Below are positions 1-7,604 of a DNA stretch of 13,649 nt, piece by piece. Position numbers and translations under genes: made by a program. The notes beneath the pieces are model-generated. The model was not told the DNA's origin, did no database searches, and worked only from the letters and a program-made list of their open reading frames with translations. This DNA comes from Deltaproteobacteria bacterium (GTDB lineage Bacteria > Desulfobacterota > Syntrophia > Syntrophales > Smithellaceae). The stretch spans positions 1 through 13,649 of the forward strand of contig SBEK01000115.1 of assembly GCA_009668925.1 (NCBI GenBank), written 5' to 3'. Position 1 is the stretch's first letter. Each line of letters starts with the position of its first letter.

Positions 1-188
1 CCGTCTGTGTGGTTTCTAAATCAGCGACCCTGGCAGACGCTGCGGCTTCCGCAATCGGCAATCGTGTTAAGGCAAAGAATGACATACAAAAGGCCCTGAA
101 TTTTGGCCGGAAGATACCGGGTGTGAAAGGAATAGTCATAATTATTGGCGATCAAATGGGAGCAGTCGGTGATATAGAATTCGTATAA
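1..188 (+). CDS. UPF0280 family protein, C-terminal fragment
   Basis: This is the 3' end of a gene that starts before the window. Reading from base 3, the frame is open for 61 codons and ends in TAA at 186-188. The peptide starts with VCVVSKSATLADAAASAIGN, which matches the pattern of the UPF0280 family (related to the ApbE flavin-transferase fold), where a small-residue-rich SxxAxLADAAAxAxxNxV segment lies in the C-terminal half. It continues through a variable part to a hydrophobic strand (GIVIIIGDQMGAVGDIEFV). The biochemical role of UPF0280 proteins is not established, so none is assigned. It is the only gene on the plus strand and converges on the dnaJ-like gene 207 bases away. The family call rests on one conserved segment and is fairly but not fully secure. 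Confidence 0.72.
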   Translation, partial: VCVVSKSATLADAAASAIGNRVKAKNDIQKALNFGRKIPGVKGIVIIIGDQMGAVGDIEFV

Positions 189-395
189 AGAAATTTATCT
201 AAGTCTGAATTGAAAGATCAAAGGATACCTTAATTGCGTATGGGTTAAGCCGCCGCTCAGAAGATAAAAAGCAATCCATTAATGGAAAGGGTGTCCGTTT
301 ACATTGAAATATAATTAATGTTTACATAACATATCTTATAAGACATATAAGCTGCTTGGCCTAGGCATTGAAAATGCGGTGTTCGGTGTATCGAG
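189..395. other. Convergent intergenic region, AT-rich, with short palindromes
   Basis: This non-coding stretch lies between two converging genes. It holds three short perfect palindromes (ccattaatgg at 276-285, tcttataaga at 334-343, gcctaggc at 359-366), a small hairpin gcatt-gaa-aatgc at 365-377, and an 8-base direct repeat gtttacat at 297-304 and 320-327. No stem followed by a clear T-run is present on either strand, so I cannot name a rho-independent terminator although one would be expected here. No open frame looks coding. Confidence 0.5.
297..327. repeat. Pair of 8-bp direct repeats (gtttacat), 23-bp period
   Basis: The octamer gtttacat occurs at 297-304 and again at 320-327. The period of 23 bp is close to two helical turns, and the spacer is AT-rich. 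The arrangement could be a protein-binding site, but it lies between converging genes rather than upstream of one, and chance is a real possibility in AT-rich DNA. Confidence 0.3.
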
Positions 396-1349
396 TTAAA
401 TACCATCCTGAGCCAGTTGCTCTATTAACTTCGTTTGTTTGTCGGTCAGCTTCTTCGGAATTTCGACATTAATCTTTACGTATTGGTCGCCCTTGACAGC
501 TCCTTTAAGTCCGGGGACACCGTAGCCTTTCATCCGGATCTTAGTATTGTTCTGTGTTCCGGGCGCAATCTTTAATCTTTTAGTGGCTCCATCAAGCGTT
601 GAAACATCGATCGTCGTACCCAAGGCGGCCTGAGAAAACTTGATGGTCTTTTCGATATAGAGGTCGTTCCCGTCGCGCGAAAAAATGGGATGCGGCATCA
701 CGTTAATATTCAGGTACAGGTCACCATTAGGGCCTCCATTAAAGCCATTCAGGCCTTTGCCGGGAAGTCTGAGTTTCTTGCCCGTGCTGATACCGGGTGG
801 TATTCTTACATTGATATCTTCAATGCGGTCTTCCAGCTGTAAGGAAATCTTCTTTTCAGCGCCAAGTACAGATTCTTCCAAAGATATTGATAAGTTATAT
901 TCAGCATCCTGACCTTTTTGAGGCATATCCCTATATTGCTGCCGGCCGCCGCCTCCAAACAGCCCGGCAAAAGGATCTTCTTCGTATTCCTGATAACCGC
1001 CGCCTCGTCTCGGACCGGTGCGAAAAGTTGTTTTCCCTCCCCTGGCCCCACCGAATCCGAAACCGCGCAAAATTTCATCGAGGTCAAAACCCCGGAATAT
1101 GTCTTCCTGCGAATACTGCTGACGGTATTGATCCGCGGAACCAAACTGGTCGTATTGTTCGCGCTTCTTTGCGTCGCTCAGAACGGCGTATGCTTCGCTG
1201 ATCTTCTTAAATTTTTCTTCGGCGGCCGCTTTATTATTGGGATTCTTATCGGGATGCCATTTTACTGCAAGTTTGCGATATGCTTTTTTTATTTCTTCAG
1301 CCGTAGCTTTTTTATCAACCCCCAAAACCTGATAATAATCTTCTGCCAT
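396..1349 (-). CDS. DnaJ-family (Hsp40) co-chaperone without zinc finger, CbpA-like
   Basis: This cytoplasmic Hsp40 would deliver unfolded clients to DnaK and stimulate its ATPase. Counting from the chosen ATG, the J domain spans about residues 4-69 with the essential HPD motif at 32-34. A Gly/Phe-rich linker ([21 protein letters not shown]) covers about 85-140. Two beta-rich client-binding domains (CTD I and II) follow, and a short C-terminal helix ends the protein. The CxxCxGxG zinc-finger repeats of true DnaJ are absent, so this is a class II, CbpA-type protein of the usual ~300-320 residues. A GTG at 1358 would add three residues, but the conserved beginning '[11 protein letters not shown]' and AAGGA 11 bases upstream favour the ATG at 1349. 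It follows iorB by 37 bases with no terminator visible, so it may be the last gene of the iorAB transcript. Confidence 0.93.
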   Translation of the reverse strand: MAEDYYQVLGVDKKATAEEIKKAYRKLAVKWHPDKNPNNKAAAEEKFKKISEAYAVLSDAKKREQYDQFGSADQYRQQYSQEDIFRGFDLDEILRGFGFGGARGGKTTFRTGPRRGGGYQEYEEDPFAGLFGGGGRQQYRDMPQKGQDAEYNLSISLEESVLGAEKKISLQLEDRIEDINVRIPPGISTGKKLRLPGKGLNGFNGGPNGDLYLNINVMPHPIFSRDGNDLYIEKTIKFSQAALGTTIDVSTLDGATKRLKIAPGTQNNTKIRMKGYGVPGLKGAVKGDQYVKINVEIPKKLTDKQTKLIEQLAQDGI

Positions 1350-1386
1350 CGTTTCCACGTTCCTTCATTAAAGTCTTTGCGGTAAA

Positions 1387-1968
1387 TTAAGCAGCAATCC
1401 CCATTTGAAAAGCATCCAAATTCATTTTTATTAATTTTTGCGGGAAAGATCTTTTAATAACGGTTTCCCAAATGGATTTATCAACTTCAATCAGATTAGA
1501 TACGGCGCCAAGCAAAACGACATTGGCTGCCTTAATGTTGCCCGCCTTTTGGGCCAATTCGGCCGCATTAAACGCGATCACCCTGGGATAATGCTTTCTT
1601 AGAAACCCGATCACATCGGTTGGATATGCTGTTTCACCCAAATTCACGGAAGGGGGATAAATTTCTTCCGTATTGAGGATAATAGACGCATCTTTCCTTA
1701 TGTATTTCAGATAACGCAGCGTCTCCATTTTTTCAAAAGAAACAAGTATTTCCCCGCTTCCGGCCGCAGCTAACGGGGAATAGACTTTCGTGCCGTAGCG
1801 CACGTCGCTGTTCACACATCCGCCTCGCTGCGCCATGCCGTGGACTTCGCTTTTCTTGACGTCGAAGCCGGCTTCCATCAAAACTTCACAGATGATATCA
1901 CTGGCCCGTATGATACCCTGACCGCCTACGCCGGCGAACAATATGTTGTGTACTTTCGAATCCATCAT
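1387..1968 (-). CDS. iorB: Indolepyruvate:ferredoxin oxidoreductase, beta subunit
   Basis: This is the gamma-domain subunit of the two-subunit 2-oxoacid:ferredoxin oxidoreductase that works with IorA. The complex decarboxylates aryl pyruvates (indolepyruvate, phenylpyruvate, 4-hydroxyphenylpyruvate) to the aryl-acetyl-CoA while reducing ferredoxin. The 193-residue length is typical. Seen in the protein are the N-terminal glycine loop GVGGQG at 13-18 and the family signature HGMAQRGG at 43-50, followed by the NSDVRYG strand. Its ATG overlaps the iorA TGA as ATGA (1965-1968), indicating translational coupling and equal stoichiometry. An AGGAAAG ribosome site lies inside the end of iorA. A second ATG immediately follows the first, so the true start may be one codon later. 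Confidence 0.95.
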   Translation of the reverse strand: MMDSKVHNILFAGVGGQGIIRASDIICEVLMEAGFDVKKSEVHGMAQRGGCVNSDVRYGTKVYSPLAAAGSGEILVSFEKMETLRYLKYIRKDASIILNTEEIYPPSVNLGETAYPTDVIGFLRKHYPRVIAFNAAELAQKAGNIKAANVVLLGAVSNLIEVDKSIWETVIKRSFPQKLIKMNLDAFQMGIAA

Positions 1969-3752
1969 TGATGCTTTCCTTTATCATAGCTTATTGCGTC
2001 AAATTTACAGACCTGAGCGCACAAACCGCAGCCGACACAAAACGTTTCATCAATAAACGCGATGCCTTTGCGCTTCGATCCTTCTTTCGCGACACCGGCT
2101 TTCCAGGAAATCGACGGACAATTTAAGTTCAGGCATATCTTGCAGCCTTCACATTTGTCCGCGTCAATTTTCGCGGCAGGAACGGGTTTCCGGTTTGCCC
2201 TCTTAAACAGGATGCATGGGCTCTGAGAAATTATAACGGATGGGCCGCTCTTGGCCAGTTCTTCCTTAATCGCGTTTTGAGTATCTTCTATATTATAGGG
2301 GTTGATAACCCTTACATTTTCAATTCCTAGCGCGGATACTAAAACTGTTAGATTAACCTTCTTAGCTTCTTTTCCCATTAACGTATAACCAGTGCCCGGG
2401 TGTTCCTGCATGCCCGTCATCGCCGTCGTGCTGTTGTCCAAAATGATGATTAAAGCATCGCTCTGGTTATAGGCCATGTTCAAAAGCGGTGTAATGCCGG
2501 AATGCAGGAATGTGGAATCACCAATTACGCCCACGATCTTGCCCTTCCCTTTTTCTTTCAGCGCCTTGCTCATGCCGTGGGCCATACCGATGCTTGCGCC
2601 CATACAAATACAAGAATGCAATCCTTCCAGAGGTTTTAAATAAGAAAGTGTATAGCAACCTATATCGCCGTGTACATAAGCTTTTGATTTCTTTAATGCA
2701 AAAAATAGAGCTCGGTGAGGGCAGCCGGGACAGAGATTCGGCGGACGATGGGCCAGACTTCCTTCATAAGGAGAGACATTACCCTGCAGGTCTGAATTAA
2801 TTGCGTTCTTGATGATCCCGGGATCGAATTCATTCGTGTAGGGGAAAATGTCCTTACCAACAACCGGGATTCCCATAGCCTTAATTTGTTCTTCAAGGTA
2901 CGGATCAAGCTCTTCCACGACATAGATTTTTTTGACTTTTGATGCGAAATCGCGAATCATTTTTTCCGGCAGCGGGTAAACCATGCCTAGTTTCAGGTAC
3001 GAAAAGTTGGGGAATACGTCCTTTGCATAATTATAAGGCATACCTGCCGTGATGATGCCAACCGCCGGGTCGTTGATTTCCATTTTATTTTCGGGGAAGG
3101 TCTCCACAAATTTCTTAAGAGCGATTTGACGTTTTTCGACCTCAATTCGTCTTGTGCGAGCGTTAATCGGAACCATGACGTATTTTCCGGGATTATGTGC
3201 GAGAGTTGTCTTGTCTTCCGGTGGTAAAGGGTCGTTCAGGGTTACGACGGACTTAGAGTGAGAAACGCGCGTTGTTGTACGAAAAAAAACCGGGGTATCG
3301 AATTGTTCGCTGATTTGAAATGCCAGTTTAATATACTCCTTGGCTTCTTGAGGATCAGCAGGTTCCAGCATGGGAATCTTAGCAAACTTGGCGTAATTAC
3401 GGTTATCCTGCTCATTTTGGGAACTGTGCATGGAAGGATCGTCTGCGCTGATGATGACGAGGGCCCCTTCAATGCCTGTGTAGCTTACGGTAAAAATCGG
3501 ATCAGCGGCGACATTCACGCCAACATGCTTCATCACGGCCAGCGCTCTAACACCACCCAGAGCGGCGCCGATCGCTACTTCCACAGCGACTTTTTCATTA
3601 GGCGCCCATTCCGCATAGACACCGGGATGCTTGGCATATTCCTCCATGATCTCGGTACTGGGTGTACCCGGATAAGCTGCCGCAAATCTCACGCCCGCTT
3701 CAAAGACGCCGCGGGCGATGGCTTCATTTCCTGACATCAGTTGCTTTTTCAA
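1965..3752 (-). CDS. iorA: Indolepyruvate:ferredoxin oxidoreductase, alpha subunit
   Basis: This catalytic subunit binds thiamine pyrophosphate and three-quarters of the enzyme's redox centres in this family; it is a cytoplasmic, oxygen-sensitive enzyme of aromatic amino acid (or aryl acid) metabolism. Domain order: a pyrimidine-type domain from residue 1 (AAYPGTPSTE near 25-34, NEKVAVEVA near 52-60), a linker domain, then the TPP-binding domain with CPGCPHR at 341-347 and the GDS...N TPP/magnesium motif at 411-440. Two 4Fe-4S ferredoxin motifs close the protein: Cys534/537/540/545 and Cys572/575/578/582. At 595 residues it is full length. The start is a TTG at 3752 with GGAGG nine bases upstream (3762-3766); the next candidate is the ATG at residue 6. 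It lies 136 bases downstream of the TPR gene and probably has its own promoter, though none is clear. The substrate is inferred from family membership. Confidence 0.95.
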   Translation of the reverse strand: MKKQLMSGNEAIARGVFEAGVRFAAAYPGTPSTEIMEEYAKHPGVYAEWAPNEKVAVEVAIGAALGGVRALAVMKHVGVNVAADPIFTVSYTGIEGALVIISADDPSMHSSQNEQDNRNYAKFAKIPMLEPADPQEAKEYIKLAFQISEQFDTPVFFRTTTRVSHSKSVVTLNDPLPPEDKTTLAHNPGKYVMVPINARTRRIEVEKRQIALKKFVETFPENKMEINDPAVGIITAGMPYNYAKDVFPNFSYLKLGMVYPLPEKMIRDFASKVKKIYVVEELDPYLEEQIKAMGIPVVGKDIFPYTNEFDPGIIKNAINSDLQGNVSPYEGSLAHRPPNLCPGCPHRALFFALKKSKAYVHGDIGCYTLSYLKPLEGLHSCICMGASIGMAHGMSKALKEKGKGKIVGVIGDSTFLHSGITPLLNMAYNQSDALIIILDNSTTAMTGMQEHPGTGYTLMGKEAKKVNLTVLVSALGIENVRVINPYNIEDTQNAIKEELAKSGPSVIISQSPCILFKRANRKPVPAAKIDADKCEGCKICLNLNCPSISWKAGVAKEGSKRKGIAFIDETFCVGCGLCAQVCKFDAISYDKGKHQ

Positions 3753-3761
3753 ATGTTCTTG

Positions 3762-3766
3762 CCTCC
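3762..3766 (-). promoter_or_regulatory. Shine-Dalgarno GGAGG that supports the TTG start of iorA
   Basis: A full GGAGG lies nine bases before the TTG at 3752-3750 and makes this rare start codon more credible than the ATG five codons downstream. The site lies inside a nine-codon open frame (ATG at 3778, TGA at 3751-3749) whose stop overlaps the iorA start as TTGA. Confidence 0.7.
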
Positions 3767-3841
3767 ATATATTTGCATATGCTCTGCCGCCGTGACAACC
3801 GCGACTGATATGATACGCGATGAAATCAGCTTCGTATGGTT

Positions 3842-3876
3842 CTTATTGCTGCCTTGAATTCTTAATCTTCAATAAG
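3842..3876. repeat. Inverted repeat in the TPR gene/iorA spacer
   Basis: The arms cttattg (3842-3848) and caataag (3870-3876) are perfect 7-bp complements around a 21-base centre, which itself contains ttgaa/ttcaa arms. It lies just after the TPR gene stop and about 90 bases before iorA. It could be an operator for iorAB or a weak RNA hairpin. No U-tract follows on the transcribed strand, so it is not a standard terminator. Confidence 0.35.
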
Positions 3877-3888
3877 GAAGCGCATGAC

Positions 3889-4569
3889 TCAACCAAGTGT
3901 TGATATCTTTCTTTTTAAGAAAATACTCGCGGCCGAATCGGTTGTTTTCTCGAGCGCTTTCTTGTAGTATTCGAGCGCTTTTTCCTTGTTATTCAATTCT
4001 TCATAAGCCCGGGCGATATTACGCAGTCCGATCATTTCGAAGCCCGTATTGTAAACGTTCTGTGCTTCTTCAAAATATTTCAAAGCATCCTTGTAATCCT
4101 TTTTCGCTTCATATGCATATCCCAGAGAAGTCAGTGCCAGAAATTTGACCCCTGTTTTATCTGTTCCCGTCTGGGCAACGAATTTTTCATAAGAATGGAT
4201 CGCTTTATCGATTTCACCGTTCGCGTAATAAATGTTTCCCAAATGGTAATAAGCCATACGGGCGCTCCAGCTATGAGGGTACTTATCAATCAGCTCTTTA
4301 AATATTCCAATGTTTAGATTGGTTGATTCTTTATTTTCACCGCTCTTCAAGATGTTGCCCTGAGCGGTCGCATATAACTTTAAAGCTGATCCCGAGTAAT
4401 AGCTCCAGTAGAAATAAATCCCGGCGGCGATTACCACTGCGCAAATCAAGGCGATGCTGATAATCGTCACTCGAGATCGGTTCTCTGAAACATAATCGCC
4501 TATTTTTTCGAATGTCGTTTGAAAAGCATCGGGACTTTTCAGTTCTTTTTTGGATAATTTTGCGGCCAT
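3889..4569 (-). CDS. Membrane-anchored tetratricopeptide repeat protein
   Basis: This 226-residue protein has a cytoplasmic N-terminus of about 33 mostly polar residues, one transmembrane helix at about 34-55, and a C-terminal domain of helical repeats on the far side. TPR-like pairs are visible at about 104-133, 142-174 and 178-210, with the usual small/Gly and Ala positions (HLGNIYYANGEIDKAIHSYE, LGYAYEAKKDYKDALKYFEE, IARAYEELNNKEKALEYYKK). The layout resembles YfgM-type proteins (TPR_21), which assist secreted or outer-membrane proteins, but I see no proof of that role. Its ATG comes one base after the thioesterase stop, and the ribosome site AAGGGG lies within the thioesterase's last codons, so the two are translationally coupled. 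It is probably the last gene of the hom transcript. Confidence 0.85.
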   Translation of the reverse strand: MAAKLSKKELKSPDAFQTTFEKIGDYVSENRSRVTIISIALICAVVIAAGIYFYWSYYSGSALKLYATAQGNILKSGENKESTNLNIGIFKELIDKYPHSWSARMAYYHLGNIYYANGEIDKAIHSYEKFVAQTGTDKTGVKFLALTSLGYAYEAKKDYKDALKYFEEAQNVYNTGFEMIGLRNIARAYEELNNKEKALEYYKKALEKTTDSAASIFLKRKISTLG

Positions 4570-4570
4570 A

Positions 4571-4990
4571 TTATTCCCCTTTGTTGATATTATATTTTTC
4601 AGTTAGTTCCAGAAGCAATTTGGGTATTCGACGGATCTTCCCTTCATTATTCGTACAGGCGTGGATGGTGTAACCCTCTGCAAGAACTTTTTCCTGATTT
4701 TCATCCCATATTTTCGAATTAAACCTGATGCTGGCCCGTTTGATGTAATCAAATTTCGTTTCGATCGTTACCATGTCATCATACTTCGCGGGCGCCAGAT
4801 AGTGACAGGACACCTTTGTCAAAGGCAGGTTAAGGCCGAGTCTTTCCAATTCGGAGTGGGATACGCCCAACTGCCGCATGATCTCATTGCGTCCCATCTC
4901 AAACCAGCGAATATAGTTGGTGTGGTAGACGATGCCCATTGCGTCCGTATCGGCATAAATCACACGGACTTTGGTGATATTACTGACCAA
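4571..4990 (-). CDS. Acyl-CoA thioesterase, YbgC/4-hydroxybenzoyl-CoA thioesterase family
   Basis: This is a small hotdog-fold hydrolase (139 residues, typical length) that would cleave acyl-CoA or acyl-ACP thioesters in the cytoplasm. The family signature is at residues 12-23 (YADTDAMGIVYH), and Asp16 is the expected catalytic aspartate. The next segment, NYIRWFEMGRNE, starts the central helix. The start is a TTG at 4990-4988 that overlaps the stop of the upstream ApgM-type gene (TAA 4982-4980) by 11 bases; GGAG lies eight bases before the TTG, and no better start precedes the conserved signature. Members act on short acyl-CoAs, 4-hydroxybenzoyl-CoA or fatty acyl-ACP, and YbgC is linked to the Tol-Pal system in other bacteria. 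No tol gene is in view, so the substrate is unknown. Confidence 0.9.
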   Translation of the reverse strand: MVSNITKVRVIYADTDAMGIVYHTNYIRWFEMGRNEIMRQLGVSHSELERLGLNLPLTKVSCHYLAPAKYDDMVTIETKFDYIKRASIRFNSKIWDENQEKVLAEGYTIHACTNNEGKIRRIPKLLLELTEKYNINKGE

Positions 4991-6206
4991 TGGCGGTACT
5001 CCAATCCCTGATAAATTTTTCCATCAGCAGATGGCCGGGAGATATCAAAATACCGCTTTTCCGGGCGGCGGCTTCCGTAAAATGAGCACCCGCGGCACGG
5101 TTCTCCTCATTGCGGGATGAAATGACGGCAAAGGGGCTCGGGTCGCCGACATGGGTTTTCAAATCCAGAGGGGTTGGATGGTCGCTTAAAACGAGTATAC
5201 GATATTCGCCCAGTCGGCCGATGTTGTTCAATATCGGCCCGACAATTTTTTCATCGAAAGATTCAATGGCTTGTATCTTACCCGGGGCATTGCCTTCGTG
5301 ACCCATTTCATCGGGCGCTTCGAGGTGCAGGAAGACAAAATCCATAAACTTCAGAGCTTCAAGAGCCATACGCGCCTTGCCCTCAAAGTTGGTGTCGATG
5401 TAGCCCGTTGCCCCCTCGACATGCAAAGGTTTCAACCCCGCATTGATGCCCAGGCCGTTCAATAGATCAACGGCCGAAATCATGCCGCCCTTGAAATCAT
5501 ATTTCCGGGTGAGCGGAATCATCTGCGGTTTTTTGCCCTGCCCCCAGAGCCAAATAGAATTGGCCTGTTTTTTCCCGTCGGCCAGACGCCGGGAATTAAC
5601 CGGGTGGTCTCTTAAGACGTCTGCCGCCTTTTTCATCAATTCATTGATATCATCCGCGCATTCTCCCTGCGGAAGGTACTGCGCAATAGCCATGCCGGGG
5701 ATGTCATGGGGCGGTGTTGTCTGCGGAGAACCGGCCGCATCGTGCCAAATCAGGAGGTGACGGTAACCGACCCCCGGGTAAAACCGATATTGCGACGAAT
5801 TGAGCTGTCTGTTGATATCCTGGATGATTTCTCTGGCTTCCGATGAAGAAATATGCCCCGCGGTAAAGTCATCCATAAAAGCCCGATCCGTTTCCTTCTC
5901 GCCGATTGTCACCAGATTACAGCGATAAGCGACGTCATCAGGCGCCAGGTTGATGCCCATGCTCGCGGCTTCAAGGGGGCCGCGGCCGGTATAAGTCTCT
6001 TCCGGATTATATCCCAGCACGCTGAGGTTCGCCACGTCAGATCCCGGGGTGAATCCCTTGGGGATAGTATCAACCAATCCCAGAGTGCCTTCGGCTGCTA
6101 TTTGATCGAGAAAAGGGGTAAAGGCACACTCGAGAGGCGTTTTACCTCCGAGTTTTTGGCATGGATAGTCCGCCATGCCGTCGCCCAGCAATACAACATA
6201 TTTCAT
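4980..6206 (-). CDS. apgM: ApgM-type cofactor-independent phosphoglycerate mutase family; proposed homoserine kinase
   Basis: This 408-residue metalloenzyme belongs to the alkaline phosphatase superfamily, archaeal-type 2,3-bisphosphoglycerate-independent mutase branch. Metal-binding and catalytic positions seen: Asp9 in LLGDGMADYP, the likely nucleophile Ser56 in TPGSDVANLSVLGYNPE, Asp299/His303 in EAPDEMGHEGN, Asp342/His343 in LSDHPTP and His352 in THVGD. A subgroup of this family (TIGR02535) was proposed to be a homoserine kinase because its genes cluster with threonine biosynthesis genes. Here it starts 18 bases after hom, with AGAAGG as ribosome site, which fits that proposal: O-phosphohomoserine formation from homoserine. 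Phosphoglycerate mutase activity (3-PG to 2-PG) remains the alternative. No GHMP-type thrB is in the window. The family is certain; the reaction is inferred from context. Confidence 0.9.
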   Translation of the reverse strand: MKYVVLLGDGMADYPCQKLGGKTPLECAFTPFLDQIAAEGTLGLVDTIPKGFTPGSDVANLSVLGYNPEETYTGRGPLEAASMGINLAPDDVAYRCNLVTIGEKETDRAFMDDFTAGHISSSEAREIIQDINRQLNSSQYRFYPGVGYRHLLIWHDAAGSPQTTPPHDIPGMAIAQYLPQGECADDINELMKKAADVLRDHPVNSRRLADGKKQANSIWLWGQGKKPQMIPLTRKYDFKGGMISAVDLLNGLGINAGLKPLHVEGATGYIDTNFEGKARMALEALKFMDFVFLHLEAPDEMGHEGNAPGKIQAIESFDEKIVGPILNNIGRLGEYRILVLSDHPTPLDLKTHVGDPSPFAVISSRNEENRAAGAHFTEAAARKSGILISPGHLLMEKFIRDWSTAIGQ

Positions 6207-6224
6207 TGTTTGACCTTCTGTTTC

Positions 6225-7532
6225 TTATAATTCATCTTCGATACGGATAAGAATGGTCTTATCCTTGACAATCTTCAGTTTGTCTATCTTCCTCAATGCC
6301 TGCCGGACATCTCTTTCTTTTGCTTTATATGTCGTCATGACAATGGGAACAGGCCCTGCTTCTCCTCGGGCTTTCTGGATAACCGTTGCCAGGCTGATAT
6401 TATGTTCACCGAGAATCCCTGATATCTTAGATAACACACCGGGGCGATCCAGAACGGAGAAGCGAAAATAATACTTTGTCTCAATATTGTCCATAGGGAT
6501 CAACTTGATATTCTTCATCCCTGTTTCCGTAATTGATCTGAGGGGAACCCGGCCGGAAACGCCTTTCAGCACATTGCGGGCACTGTCCATAATATCGCTG
6601 AACACAGCGCTGGCTGTCGGCATCATCCCCGCTCCCTGACCGAAAAGGAAAACCGGACCGGACGCGTCCCCCACCAGATGAAACGCATTATAATTCCGGT
6701 TGACATTCGCCAGCAGATGCCCGGACGCGATCATGGTAGGATGAATTCTGGCTTCCACGGCATCACCTTTGAGCAGGCCAATCGCCAGTAATTTGATCCT
6801 ATATCCCAGTTCTTTGGCAAAGGCTATATCCTCGCTGCTTATTTTGGTGATGCCTTCCAGATAAATTTCCTTCAGATTGACTTTTCGCCCATAAGCCAGT
6901 GAAAGAACAATCGCCATCTTATGAGAAGTATCAATGCCTTCGATATCGAAAGTGGGGTCCGCTTCAGCAAATCCTAGCTGCTGGGCTTCTTTCAGGACGG
7001 CATCGAAGGGTTTCCCTTCATCGGTCATTTTCGTCAGAATAAAGTTGCAGGTTCCATTCATGATTCCGACAATCGAATTGATTCGATTGGCCACCAACGC
7101 TTCCTTCAGCGTTTTAATGATCGGAATCGTTCCGCCGACGCTGGCTTCAAATCCTATATCCACGCCTTCTTTCTGCGCCGCCGGGAAAATTTCATTGCCG
7201 TAGGTTGCGAGCATCGCCTTGTTGGCCGTCACCACATGTTTGCCTTGCCTGATGGCTTCCAATACAAAAGTCCGCGCCGGTTCATATCCTCCCATCAACT
7301 CAATCACAATCGAGATATCCGGATCCCTGAGAATTTCCTGGGCATTGGTGGTCAGTAAGCTGGGAGAAACCCTGACTCCTCGCGGCGATGTGATATTAAT
7401 GTCGGCAATCTTTTTTAAAACAAGCTTTGCCCCGAGTTTTTGGGTAATAAGATTCTCATTTTGCTGCAGCAATTTAACGACGCCGGTTCCTATATTGCCC
7501 AAGCCAATCAAGCCGATAGAAATATTTTTCAT
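6225..7532 (-). CDS. hom: Homoserine dehydrogenase with C-terminal ACT domain
   Basis: It catalyses the NAD(P)H-dependent reduction of aspartate 4-semialdehyde to homoserine, the branch point toward threonine, isoleucine and methionine. The 435 residues contain a Rossmann domain with GLGNIG at 10-15, the conserved ANKAML (Lys105), the catalytic region with EADPTFDIEGID at about 190-201 and the Asp201/Lys205 pair, and an ACT domain from about 355 (FSVLDRPGVLSKISGILGEHNIS) to the end, typical of threonine-inhibited enzymes. The ATG at 7532 is preceded by a strong AAGGTGGGG site. A sigma-70-like promoter and a possible attenuator lie in the 173-base upstream spacer. It is the first gene of the hom-apgM-thioesterase-TPR group. 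Confidence 0.97.
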   Translation of the reverse strand: MKNISIGLIGLGNIGTGVVKLLQQNENLITQKLGAKLVLKKIADINITSPRGVRVSPSLLTTNAQEILRDPDISIVIELMGGYEPARTFVLEAIRQGKHVVTANKAMLATYGNEIFPAAQKEGVDIGFEASVGGTIPIIKTLKEALVANRINSIVGIMNGTCNFILTKMTDEGKPFDAVLKEAQQLGFAEADPTFDIEGIDTSHKMAIVLSLAYGRKVNLKEIYLEGITKISSEDIAFAKELGYRIKLLAIGLLKGDAVEARIHPTMIASGHLLANVNRNYNAFHLVGDASGPVFLFGQGAGMMPTASAVFSDIMDSARNVLKGVSGRVPLRSITETGMKNIKLIPMDNIETKYYFRFSVLDRPGVLSKISGILGEHNISLATVIQKARGEAGPVPIVMTTYKAKERDVRQALRKIDKLKIVKDKTILIRIEDEL

Positions 7533-7563
7533 TTACCCCACCTTCAATAGTCGATTAAAAAAC

Positions 7564-7600
7564 GGCGTCGTGTATTCAAAAGCACGCCATTTCAAGTGCT
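7564..7600 (-). promoter_or_regulatory. Possible attenuator in the hom leader
   Basis: On the transcribed strand AAATGGCGT pairs with ACGCCGTTT around a 15-base loop (core stem 7584-7588 with 7564-7568), and the T-run at 7562-7557 follows, as in an intrinsic terminator. An alternative hairpin AGCAC/GTGCT (7600-7596 with 7585-7581) would use part of the same 5' arm, so the two cannot both form. A four-codon frame (ATG GCG TGC TTT TGA, 7590-7576) overlaps the stem but has no threonine or isoleucine codons. The stems are short and the alternative arm lies right at the predicted transcript start, so this is tentative. Confidence 0.35.
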
Positions 7601-7604
7601 GACA

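Noticed and set aside
918..1385. Open frame of 155 codons on the plus strand opposite the DnaJ-like gene, with a hydrophobic, Phe-rich end
   Set aside because: The hydrophobic stretch is the antisense of Lys-rich J-domain codons; the minus-strand J domain with HPD is clearly the real product.
3258..3734. Open frame of 158 codons on the plus strand opposite iorA
   Set aside because: It lies wholly inside the pyrimidine-domain coding region of iorA and has no recognisable domain; it is an antisense shadow.
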